Below, one piece after another: positions 34,395 to 42,138 of a stretch of DNA of 64,000 bases. The translations under genes and the position numbers were made by a program. The stretch spans positions 2,170,001 to 2,234,000 of the forward strand of contig NZ_CP186693.1 in the NCBI RefSeq assembly GCF_049532985.1, read 5' to 3'. The notes below the pieces were generated by a model that saw nothing but the letters and a program-made list of their open reading frames with translations, did no database searches and was not told where the DNA came from. The number at the start of each line of letters is the position of its first letter. Within the stretch, counting starts at the first letter, position 1. Origin of the DNA: Promicromonospora sp049532985. GTDB lineage: Bacteria > Actinomycetota > Actinomycetes > Actinomycetales > Cellulomonadaceae.

Positions 34395-35599
34395 GGTCGT
34401 GCTCCCTCGTGGTCGTTCTCCGGCGCGCCGGGGCGCAGCGCGTCGAGCGCGGGCCGGCCGGCCGCGTACGGGCGCGGGTCCACGGCGGGCGCGAACCCCA
34501 GCAGCGCGGCGGCCAGCAGGTCGCCGGTAGCGGGAGCCAGGCCGACGCCCGCCCCCTCGTGGCCGGTCGCGAACCAGAGCCCGGCCAGGGCCGGGTCCGC
34601 GCCGATCACGGGCAGGTGGTCGGGCATGTACGGCCGGAAACCGAGGTAGGTGCGCATGACGCCGGTCCGGGCGAGGAACGGGAACACCGCGACCGCGCGC
34701 CGAGCCATCTGGGCCAGGACCTCGGCGCGCAGCCGGTCGTCGAAGCCCACCTGCTCGCGGCTCGACCCGATCAGCACCGTCCCGCCCTGCGTGGACTCGA
34801 CCACCGCGGAGGTCTGCAGCTCGGCGCCCGCGGACTGCGTGGCGGCGAAGTAGTCGCCGTCGTACACCTTGTGCCGGATGCGCTGCCGCATCGGCGTGGT
34901 CACGAGCACCATGCCGCGGCGGGGCCGCACCGGCAGCCACGAGCCGAGCCGCCGCGCGACGTCACCCGACCACGGACCGGCCGCCACGACCACGTCGCCG
35001 GCGGGAACGTCACCCTGCGTGGTGCTGACCCCGGTCAGGCGGCCGCCGTCGAGCAGCGGGCCGGTCACCTCGACCCCCGTGCGGACCACGGCTCCCGCCC
35101 GGCGCGCGGAGGCGAGCAGCGCCTCCGCCGCGGCCACGGGCTGCACCTGTGCGTCCTGCGGGTAGTGCACCGCTCCGACGACGCCGGGGGCGAGGTCGGG
35201 CTCCAGCTCCCGAGCCTGCCCGGGGGTGAGCTCCACCGCCTCGACGCCGGCCGCGCGCTGCGCGCTCGCGAAGGTCCGCAGCCCGTCCAGGCCGTCGCCG
35301 GAGGTGACCACGACCAGGCCGCCCTTGGCCTCGTGCTCGACCGACGGGAACCGGGGCCCGAGCTCGTCCGCGAGCTCGCCGGCCAGCTCCGCCCAGCGCC
35401 GCAGCGACACCCGGGCCAGCTCCAGCTCCGCGCCGGGGCCCTTGTCCGAGACCAGCAGGTTGCCCTCGCCGTGCGCACTGGTGGCCGACGCCGCCGCGCC
35501 CCGGTCGAGCACGGTCACCCGTGCCCCGGCCCGGGCGAGGGACCGGGCGCACGCGGCGCCCACGATCCCGGCGCCGACGATCACCACGTCCGCGGTCAC
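34391..35599 (-). CDS. lhpB: D-hydroxyproline dehydrogenase, catalytic FAD subunit (DAAO/HcnC-like)
   Basis: 402 residues; D-amino-acid oxidase fold. FAD-binding VVIVGAGIVGAACARSL at the N-terminus, SAHGEGNLL after it, and C-terminal GLWFATGHEGAGVGLAPATG. With the two following genes it should oxidise cis-4-hydroxy-D-proline to 1-pyrroline-4-hydroxy-2-carboxylate, passing electrons to the membrane chain. I chose the GTG at 35599: AGGAGG is seven bases upstream, while the GTG two codons earlier is directly against it. First gene of the minus-strand hydroxyproline arm. Upstream lies an array of five TGACAGCAG repeats. Confidence 0.9.
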   Translation of the reverse strand: MTADVVIVGAGIVGAACARSLARAGARVTVLDRGAAASATSAHGEGNLLVSDKGPGAELELARVSLRRWAELAGELADELGPRFPSVEHEAKGGLVVVTSGDGLDGLRTFASAQRAAGVEAVELTPGQARELEPDLAPGVVGAVHYPQDAQVQPVAAAEALLASARRAGAVVRTGVEVTGPLLDGGRLTGVSTTQGDVPAGDVVVAAGPWSGDVARRLGSWLPVRPRRGMVLVTTPMRQRIRHKVYDGDYFAATQSAGAELQTSAVVESTQGGTVLIGSSREQVGFDDRLRAEVLAQMARRAVAVFPFLARTGVMRTYLGFRPYMPDHLPVIGADPALAGLWFATGHEGAGVGLAPATGDLLAAALLGFAPAVDPRPYAAGRPALDALRPGAPENDHEGARP

Positions 35600-35651
35600 G
35601 TCCACCCCTCCTCTGTCGACCGGCAGCCCGGTCGCCCTGTCCGCCTCATGG

Positions 35652-35714
35652 CTGCTGTCAGATGGCTGCTGTCAGATTCCTGCTGTCAGTTGCTGCTGTC
35701 ACACGCTGCTGTCC
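35652..35714. repeat. Five direct repeats of TGACAGCAG upstream of the hydroxyproline operon
   Basis: Read on the plus strand, CTGCTGTC(A/C) begins at 35652, 35666, 35680, 35693 and 35706, so the period is 13-14 bp. The array fills much of the 172-bp gap between the GntR gene and lhpB. On the coding (minus) strand each unit is TGACAGCAG, the outermost GGACAGCAG. Regular phasing upstream of an operon suggests multiple protein-binding sites; slippage-born repeats are the alternative. Confidence 0.8.
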
Positions 35715-35771
35715 CGGGCCCCGCCGTCGCCGGGCCCGCTGTCCGCCGCGCCGCGTGCCGGGCGCTCCCGC

Positions 35772-36452
35772 TCAGTCCTCGGGCTTGCCCGCCCACGTGC
35801 CGAGCGAGTGCCCGATGTGCCGCTCCATGAGCGCCTTGGCGCCCGGGCCGTCGCCGGCCGCGAGCAGGTCGAGCAGCTCGTGGTGCTCCTGCGCGGAGCT
35901 GGCCAGGGTGCCGCTGGCGACCATCGTGGACAGCCCCAGCAGCCGCGCCCGGTCCCGCAGGTCGGCCACGATCTCGCCGGCCACCGGGTTGCCCAGCAGA
36001 CCCATCAGCCGCAGGTGGAACGCCTGGTCGGCCTGCAGATAGGCGACGAGGTCGCCCGTCCGTGCGCCCTCGACGATCTCGTCGGCGAGCGCACGGAACT
36101 CCCCGAGCTGCGCCACGGGGAACGACCTGGCGAGCCGTTCCATCCAGACCGGCTCGATCACGAGCCGGACCGCGGCGACGTGCCGCAGCGTCTGGTCGCT
36201 CACCCGCGTGACGCGGAATCCCTTGTTGCGCACCGCCTCCAGGAACCCGCGCCGCTCGAGGTCGAGCACGGCCTCCCGGACCGGCGTCGCGGACACGTCG
36301 AACCGCGCGGCCAACGTGGGCACCGAGACCAGCTCACCGGGCTCCAGCTCGCCGGCGACGATCGCCGCCACGAGGGCACGGTGCACCTGCTCGCGCAGGC
36401 TCGCGACCGGCGCGAGACGACGGACCGAGGGGGTCGATGATGCTGAGCTCAT
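35772..36452 (-). CDS. GntR/FadR-family (FCD) transcriptional regulator
   Basis: 226 residues. The N-terminal winged helix is LREQVHRALVAAIVAGELEPGE with the recognition part TLAARFDVSATPVREAVLDLERRGFLE. The C-terminal all-helical FCD ligand domain has D/H metal-ligand positions (DQAFHLRLM, EHHELLDLL, RHIGHS). It lies between the hydroxyproline catabolic operon (same strand) and the divergent peptide-import operon and probably controls both, with hydroxyproline or a pathway intermediate as ligand. ATG with GGAGAG four bases upstream. A good promoter with an overlapping palindrome is at 36481-36516. Confidence 0.9.
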   Translation of the reverse strand: MSSASSTPSVRRLAPVASLREQVHRALVAAIVAGELEPGELVSVPTLAARFDVSATPVREAVLDLERRGFLEAVRNKGFRVTRVSDQTLRHVAAVRLVIEPVWMERLARSFPVAQLGEFRALADEIVEGARTGDLVAYLQADQAFHLRLMGLLGNPVAGEIVADLRDRARLLGLSTMVASGTLASSAQEHHELLDLLAAGDGPGAKALMERHIGHSLGTWAGKPED

Positions 36453-36480
36453 GGTGCTCTCCAGGGGTCGGGCTACGACA

Positions 36481-36516
36481 GTAGAATATTACACACGACG
36501 GAGAACTCGTCGTCAA
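36481..36516 (-). promoter_or_regulatory. gntR promoter with overlapping palindrome
   Basis: On the minus strand, TTGACG (36511-36516), a 17-bp spacer and TGTAAT (36488-36493). The -10 is embedded in GTGTAATATTCTAC (36481-36494), a 14-bp near-palindrome with 10 of 14 symmetric positions and the GT...AC ends common to GntR-family operators. This fits autoregulation by the adjacent GntR protein. Confidence 0.65.
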
Positions 36517-36615
36517 CGCCGCCAGAGGGTACCTGAGCGCAGCCCGGCTCGCCGGTCTTTCGCCCGCCAGAACCCGCGTTATTTCGCCGAAACGCGACGT
36601 TTACATTCACCCCGT

Positions 36616-36661
36616 CGACAGCACCGCTTCATCTCAGTAACATATCACGCATCACATATCG
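36616..36661 (+). promoter_or_regulatory. Promoter of the peptide-import/GH127 operon with ACATATC direct repeats
   Basis: TCGACA (36616-36621), a 17-bp spacer and TAACAT (36639-36644). Two exact ACATATC copies (36641-36647 and 36655-36661), 14 bp apart, cover the -10 end and the predicted transcript start near 36651, an arrangement typical of repressor sites. The start codon is about 100 bp downstream and has its own ribosome site. Confidence 0.6.
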
Positions 36662-36750
36662 AAGGCGGGTCGGGTCGACGACGACCCCGCCGCGCCCGGG
36701 CCCTACCCGTACGACCACCCGACGCAAGTCACCGATCGAGAGGCCACACC

Positions 36751-38460
36751 GTGAAGCACCATCGGATCGCGACAGCAGCCATCGCCGTCGTCACGACTCT
36801 CACGCTCGCCGCGTGCGGCGGCGGCAGCAGCCAGAACGCCTCCTCCGGGGGCGGCGGGTTCACGGCCGAGCCCGCCACGGGCGGAACCGTCCACGTGCTG
36901 CAGAACGCCGACTTCTCCTACCTCGACCCGGCCCGCGGCTGGGACGGCGGCGTGAACAACTTCTACCGGCTCGTCTACCGCCAGCTCACGACCTCCGCTC
37001 CGGGCTCGTCGGACAACCCGACCGAGATCGTCCCGGACCTCGCCGAGTCCCTCGGTGAGGTGTCCGAGGACGGCCTGACCTGGACGTACACGCTCAAGGA
37101 CGGGCTGAAGTTCGGCAACGGCGACCCCATCACCTCGGCCGAGGTGAAGTTCGGCATCTCCCGCGCCTGGGACCCGGAGATCGGCATCGGCTCCCCGTAC
37201 CTCAAGCAGGTCATCGACGCCCCCGAGCGCTACGAGGGCCCGTACCGCACCGGCGACCTGCCGACCATCGAGACCCCGGACGAGAAGACGATCGTCTTCC
37301 ACCTCAAGGAGCCGTTCCCCGAGTTCGACGCCGTGCTCTCCCAGGTGAACGCCACGCCGTTCCCGGAGGGCACCGGCGCCGGGGACGAGTTCATCCACGA
37401 GATCATCGCCTCGGGCCCCTACCAGCTCGCCGAGTACGTGCCGGGCAGCACCATCAAGCTCGAGCGCAACGAGAACTGGGACCCGGCCACCGACGAGGTG
37501 CGCGCAGCCAAGCCGGACGCCTGGGAGTTCACCATCGGCCTGGACCCGGCCACCATCGACGAGCGCCTGATCGCCGGGCAGGGGGCGGACGTCAACGCGA
37601 TCGCCGGCACCGTCCAGCCCGCCACGCTCCCCCGCCTGCAGACGCCGCAGCTCAAGGAGCGCACGCTGCAGCTGCCGGGCATCTGCACCACGTACATGGG
37701 TCTGAACACCACCAAGAAGCCGCTCGACGACGTCCGGGTGCGCCAGGCCATCAGCTACGCCATCGACCGCAACGCCATCGTCAACGCGAGCGGCGGCACG
37801 CAGCTCGGCGAGCCGTCCACGACGATCCTGCCCAAGACCGTGGCCGGTCACAAGGACTTCGACCTGTACCCGTCCGCGGACGGCACGGGCGACGTCGAGG
37901 CCGCGCAGAAGCTGCTGGACGAGGCCGGGCTGTCCGACGGGTTCACCCTGACGCTCGACATCCGCGCCCAGGAGTCCATGCAGGCCCAGGGCGAGGCGGT
38001 CCAGCAGGCGCTGGAGCGCATCGGCATCACGGTCGAGCTCAACCTCATCGACACCGCCACCTACTACGAGACCATCGGCACCCCGTCGCAGCAGCACGAC
38101 GCCGCCATCACCGGCTGGTGCCCGGACTGGGCCTCCTCGGCGGCCACCTTCATCCCGCCGCTGTTCGACGGCCGGAACATCTACGAGAAGGGCAACTCGA
38201 ACCTCGCCCAGCTGAACGACGCGGACGTCAACGCCCGGATCGACGAGATCAAGGCGATGACCGACATCGACGCCGCCAACAAGGAGTGGGGCGACCTCGA
38301 CGAGCAGATCCTCGAGCTGGCCCCGATCGTGCCGCTCATGGTCGCCAGGACCGTGTCACTCCCTGGCGAGAACGTGACCGGCCTGTTCTCCTCGGCGAAC
38401 GCGGCGACCGGCGGCATCGACTACGTCGGCGTCGGTCTCAAGGACCCTGAGAAGGGCTGA
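36751..38460 (+). CDS. Oligopeptide ABC transporter substrate-binding lipoprotein (DppA/OppA type)
   Basis: 569 residues. Signal peptide with lipobox LTLAAC (Cys22), a Ser/Gly-rich linker, then SBP_bac_5 features such as YRLVYRQL, LAESLGEVSEDGLTWTYTLKDGLKF and VRQAISYAIDRNAI. It captures peptides outside the cell. By context the ligand may be hydroxyproline-containing, possibly arabinosylated peptides. GTG start with GAGAGG seven bases upstream; the longer frame runs through the divergent gntR promoter and is not credible. First gene of an eight-gene plus-strand operon. Confidence 0.92.
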   Translation: MKHHRIATAAIAVVTTLTLAACGGGSSQNASSGGGGFTAEPATGGTVHVLQNADFSYLDPARGWDGGVNNFYRLVYRQLTTSAPGSSDNPTEIVPDLAESLGEVSEDGLTWTYTLKDGLKFGNGDPITSAEVKFGISRAWDPEIGIGSPYLKQVIDAPERYEGPYRTGDLPTIETPDEKTIVFHLKEPFPEFDAVLSQVNATPFPEGTGAGDEFIHEIIASGPYQLAEYVPGSTIKLERNENWDPATDEVRAAKPDAWEFTIGLDPATIDERLIAGQGADVNAIAGTVQPATLPRLQTPQLKERTLQLPGICTTYMGLNTTKKPLDDVRVRQAISYAIDRNAIVNASGGTQLGEPSTTILPKTVAGHKDFDLYPSADGTGDVEAAQKLLDEAGLSDGFTLTLDIRAQESMQAQGEAVQQALERIGITVELNLIDTATYYETIGTPSQQHDAAITGWCPDWASSAATFIPPLFDGRNIYEKGNSNLAQLNDADVNARIDEIKAMTDIDAANKEWGDLDEQILELAPIVPLMVARTVSLPGENVTGLFSSANAATGGIDYVGVGLKDPEKG

Positions 38461-38463
38461 TCC

Positions 38464-39453
38464 ATGACGTCCTCCCCGACCGATCTCACGACGGCGAAGC
38501 CCGTCGAGGCCGGGACCGACGCCACCCCCGAGGCGCCGGCGGCAGCAGCCGCCGGCGCCGTCCGGGCGGGTGCCGGCGGAACCTGGCAGGCCCTGCGCCG
38601 CGACGTCGGCGCCATGCTCGGGCTCGGCTACATCGTGCTCGTCACCCTGGTGGCGATCCTCGCACCCGTGCTCACCTCGATCAGCGGCTGGACGCCGTAC
38701 GCGTTCGACCAGACCGCGATCGACCCCAACCTCGGCGGCATGCCGATCGGCCCCTGGGGCGGGGTCAGCGCCGAGCACTGGTTCGGCGTCGAACCGGGCA
38801 GCGGCCGCGACATCTTCGCCCGCATCGTCTACGGCGCGCGGGTGTCCATGAGCATCGCGCTGTCCGCCACCGTGCTGACCACGGTGCTGGGCGTCTCGCT
38901 CGGGCTCGTGGCCGGGTACTTCGGCGGCCGGGTCGACCTGGTGATCTCGCGCGTCATGGACTTCCTCATGGCCTTCCCGGCGCTGATCTTCATGATCGCC
39001 GTGCTGTCGGCCCTGCCGGCGAGCAACCGGTCCACGCTCCTGGTCGTGGTCATCTCCGTGTTCGGCTGGCCCTACCTGGCGCGCATCGTGCGCGGGCAGA
39101 CCATGTCCCTGGCGCAGCGCGAGTTCGTCGAGGCGGCCCGGGCGGCCGGGGCCAGCGGTACGCGGATCGTGTTCCGCGAGATCCTGCCCAACCTGCGCTC
39201 CACCATCATCGTCATGGCCACGCTCGCCGTGCCCGGCTACATCGGCACCGAGGCCGGGCTGTCGTTCCTCGGCGTCGGCGTGGTGCCGCCCGCGCCGAGC
39301 TGGGGCCAGATGATCGCCGCGTCCGTGAAGTGGTACGCCGTCGACCCCGCGTACTTCGTCTTCCCCGGCGCGTGCCTGTTCCTGCTCGTGCTCTCGTTCA
39401 CCGTGCTCGGCGACCGCCTGCGCGCCGTCGTCGACGCCCAGGAGGGTCGCTGA
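38464..39453 (+). CDS. Oligopeptide ABC transporter permease (DppC type)
   Basis: 329 residues. A long Ala-rich cytoplasmic N-terminus, one helix, an extracytoplasmic loop with HWFGVEPGSGRDIFARIVYGARVS (the DppC/OppC hallmark GTDxxGRDxxSR-like segment), then the core with EFVEAARAAGASGTRIVFREILPN, the EAA loop that contacts the ATPase. It starts three bases after the lipoprotein stop; its stop overlaps the next start (TGATG). Confidence 0.92.
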   Translation: MTSSPTDLTTAKPVEAGTDATPEAPAAAAAGAVRAGAGGTWQALRRDVGAMLGLGYIVLVTLVAILAPVLTSISGWTPYAFDQTAIDPNLGGMPIGPWGGVSAEHWFGVEPGSGRDIFARIVYGARVSMSIALSATVLTTVLGVSLGLVAGYFGGRVDLVISRVMDFLMAFPALIFMIAVLSALPASNRSTLLVVVISVFGWPYLARIVRGQTMSLAQREFVEAARAAGASGTRIVFREILPNLRSTIIVMATLAVPGYIGTEAGLSFLGVGVVPPAPSWGQMIAASVKWYAVDPAYFVFPGACLFLLVLSFTVLGDRLRAVVDAQEGR

Positions 39454-40445
39454 TGCCCAGATTCCTGCTGACCCGGGTCTCCTCGGGCCTCGGCGTCCTG
39501 CTGCTGGTGTGCCTGTTCACGTTCGTGGTGTTCTTCGCCCTCTCTCCCGACCCCGCCGTGCAGATCTGCGGCAAGAACTGCACGCCCGAGGTCATCGACC
39601 AGATCCGCGGCAACCTCGGGCTGGACCAGCCGTTCTGGACGCAGTTCTTCCACTTCGTCGTCGGCATCTTCGCGGGCCGCACCTACGGTGAGGGCGCGGG
39701 CGCCATCGAGTGCGCCGCGCCGTGCCTCGGCTACTCGTTCCAGTCCAGCCAGGCCGTGTGGGACATGATCGTGCAGCGGCTGCCCGTCTCGGCGACCATC
39801 GCCGTCGGCGCCGCCGTGCTGTGGCTGCTCGCCGGGCTGGCCGGCGGCCTGCTCAGTGCCGTCAAGGAGGGCACGTTCCTCGACCGGTTCACCACCGGCC
39901 TGACGCTGACCAGCATGTCCATCCCCAACTACGTGCTCGCGCTCGTGCTGCAGTACGTGCTGGTGGTCCAGCTGCAGTGGCTGCCGTTCCCGCAGGCCGT
40001 CGCGTTCCTCGACGACCCCGGGCAGTGGTTCGCGAACTTCGTCATGCCGTGGATCGTCCTCGCCGTCGGCTACGCGGCGTCCTACACGCGGCTCACCCGG
40101 GCCAACGTGCTCGACGTGCTGCGTGAGAACTACGTGCGCACGGCCTACGCCAAGGGCCTGGCCCAGCCGCTGGTCTGGCGCAGGCACGCCCTGCGCCCGG
40201 CGCTGACGCCGATCGTCACGATCTTCGGGATGGACTTCGCCGGCCTGCTCGGCGGGGCGCTCATCACCGAGACCGTCTTCGGCATCAACGGCGTGGGCAA
40301 GATGGCCGCCGACTCCATCGCCCGCAACGACCAGCCGGTGATCATGGGCGTCACCCTGCTGGCCGGGTTCCTCGTCGTGGTCGGCAACATCGTGGTCGAC
40401 GTCGTGTACACCGCCATCGACCCGAGAGTGCGGGTGAACGCATGA
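39453..40445 (+). CDS. Oligopeptide ABC transporter permease (DppB type)
   Basis: 330 residues. N-terminal helix and FFALSPDPAVQICG, then the permease core with ENYVRTAYAKGLAQPLVWRRHALRPALTPIVT (EAA loop) and the C-terminal GALITETVFGINGVGKM, all typical of DppB/OppB. Two cysteine pairs in the first external loop (CGKNC and CAAPC) are unusual for the family and may form disulfides. Both ends overlap neighbouring genes. Confidence 0.93.
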   Translation: MPRFLLTRVSSGLGVLLLVCLFTFVVFFALSPDPAVQICGKNCTPEVIDQIRGNLGLDQPFWTQFFHFVVGIFAGRTYGEGAGAIECAAPCLGYSFQSSQAVWDMIVQRLPVSATIAVGAAVLWLLAGLAGGLLSAVKEGTFLDRFTTGLTLTSMSIPNYVLALVLQYVLVVQLQWLPFPQAVAFLDDPGQWFANFVMPWIVLAVGYAASYTRLTRANVLDVLRENYVRTAYAKGLAQPLVWRRHALRPALTPIVTIFGMDFAGLLGGALITETVFGINGVGKMAADSIARNDQPVIMGVTLLAGFLVVVGNIVVDVVYTAIDPRVRVNA

Positions 40446-41290
40446 GCCTGCTGACGGTCCGTGACCTCACGGTCACCTTCCCCACCCCGCGCGGGCCGCT
40501 CGACGCCGTCCGCTCCCTCGACCTGGACCTGGAGCCCGGCGGTGCGCTGGGCATCGTGGGCGAGTCCGGTTCCGGCAAGTCCATGACCAGCCTGGCGATC
40601 ATGGGCCTGCTGCCCCGCGCCGCACGCCGCACGGGAAGCGTGCTGCTGGGCGACCAGGAGCTCGTCGGGATGTCCGAGGCCGGGCTGCGCCGGGTGCGGG
40701 GTGACCGCGTCGCAATGGTCTTCCAGGACCCGCTCTCCTCCCTCAACCCCTACTACACGGTGGGCCTCCAGATCGAGGAGGCCTACCGGGCGCACCGCCC
40801 CGGCACCACGCGGCGCGTGGCTCGGCGGGTCGCGATCGAGGCGCTGGAACGCGTGCACATCCACGACGCCGCCCGGCGCGTGGACCACTACCCGCACCAG
40901 TTCTCCGGCGGCATGCGCCAGCGCGTCATGATCGCCATGGCCCTGAGCACCGAGCCCGAGCTGCTCATCGCCGACGAGCCCACCACGGCGCTCGACGTCA
41001 CCGTGCAGGCGCAGATCCTCGACCTGCTGCAGGAGATCCGGCGCGAGACCGGCACCGGCCTGGTGCTGATCACGCACGACCTGGCCGTGGTCAGCGAGGT
41101 CACCGACCACATCGTCGTCATGAAGGACGGCGAGTGCGTCGAGCGCGGTGCGGTCGAGCAGATCTTCACCGACCCCCGGCACCCCTACACCCGGGCGCTG
41201 CTCGACGCCGTGCCGCGCATCGACGACGAGATCGGCGAGCTGCGGGCGGTCACGAGCGCACCGAACGAGAAGGACGGAGGTGCCGCATGA
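40442..41290 (+). CDS. Oligopeptide ABC transporter ATPase (DppD type)
   Basis: 282 residues. Walker A GESGSGKSM, Q-loop VFQDPLSSLNP, signature FSGGMRQR, Walker B LLIADEPTTALDVT and the H-loop ITHDLAVV; C-terminal PRHPYTRALLDAVPR is the oligopeptide-binding-family tail. It couples ATP hydrolysis to peptide import with its partner ATPase. ATGA overlaps at both ends. Confidence 0.93.
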   Translation: MSLLTVRDLTVTFPTPRGPLDAVRSLDLDLEPGGALGIVGESGSGKSMTSLAIMGLLPRAARRTGSVLLGDQELVGMSEAGLRRVRGDRVAMVFQDPLSSLNPYYTVGLQIEEAYRAHRPGTTRRVARRVAIEALERVHIHDAARRVDHYPHQFSGGMRQRVMIAMALSTEPELLIADEPTTALDVTVQAQILDLLQEIRRETGTGLVLITHDLAVVSEVTDHIVVMKDGECVERGAVEQIFTDPRHPYTRALLDAVPRIDDEIGELRAVTSAPNEKDGGAA

Positions 41291-42138
41291 GCACCCCCCT
41301 GCTGAGAGCCACCCACCTCGTCAAGGAGTTCCCCGTCCTGGGCACGGGCGGGCTGTTGCGCCGTCCGGACACCTTCCGGGCCGTGGACGACGTGAGCTTC
41401 GAGATCCACCCGGGCGACACGCTCGCCCTGGTGGGCGAGTCGGGCTCGGGCAAGTCGACGACGGCGCGGCTGGCCGCCCGGCTGCTGGACGCCACCTCGG
41501 GCACCGTGGAGCTCGACGGCGAGGACGTGACCCGGCTGGGCCGGGCCGACCTGCGCCGGTTCCGCAGCGACGTGCAGGTGGTCTTCCAGGACCCGTTCTC
41601 GTCGCTCAACCCGCGGCACACCGTGGAGCGCATCGTCACCGCTCCCCTGGTCTACCAGCAGCGCAGCATTCCCGGCGGGGCCCGCGCGTTCACCCGGTCG
41701 CTCATGGAGCGGGTGGGGCTGGACCCGGACCACTCGCAGAAGTACCCGGCGCAGTTCTCCGGCGGGCAGGCGCAGCGCATCGGCATCGCCCGTGCGCTCG
41801 CCGTCGGGCCGCGCGTCGTCGTGTGCGACGAGGCCGTCTCGGCCCTGGACGTCTCCGTCCAGGCGCAGGTCATCAACCTGCTGCGCGACCTGCAGCGGGA
41901 AGAGGGCCTGACCTACATCTTCATCGCGCACGACCTGGCGGTGGTGCGACAGATCGCCACCCGGGTCGCGGTGATGACGCAGGGCCGCATCGTCGAGCAG
42001 GGCGACCGGGACGCCGTCTTCGACAGCCCGCGGCACGAGTACACGCGCAAGCTGCTCGACGCCGTGCCCCGCATCCGTCCCGAGTGGGAGGCTCAGCGGC
42101 GGCGCAACGCGGCGCTCGCCGCGGAGGGGGCCCGATGA
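41287..42138 (+). CDS. Oligopeptide ABC transporter ATPase (DppF type)
   Basis: 283 residues. Walker A GESGSGKSTT, VFQDPFSSLNPRHTVERI, signature FSGGQAQRIGIARALA, Walker B VVCDEAVSALDVS, H-loop IAHDLAVV. It pairs with the DppD-type subunit. The true start is the ATG overlapping the previous stop; the frame upstream is a shadow of that gene. Confidence 0.93.
   Translation: MSTPLLRATHLVKEFPVLGTGGLLRRPDTFRAVDDVSFEIHPGDTLALVGESGSGKSTTARLAARLLDATSGTVELDGEDVTRLGRADLRRFRSDVQVVFQDPFSSLNPRHTVERIVTAPLVYQQRSIPGGARAFTRSLMERVGLDPDHSQKYPAQFSGGQAQRIGIARALAVGPRVVVCDEAVSALDVSVQAQVINLLRDLQREEGLTYIFIAHDLAVVRQIATRVAVMTQGRIVEQGDRDAVFDSPRHEYTRKLLDAVPRIRPEWEAQRRRNAALAAEGAR

Noticed and set aside
35652..35714. CRISPR array
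   Set aside because: Units are 9 bp with 4-5 bp between them, far too short for repeat-spacer structure, and no cas genes are near.
36541..36600. TTTCG-C-CGAAA (36582-36592) as an operator
   Set aside because: Too short and upstream of a better-defined promoter; common by chance in GC-rich DNA.
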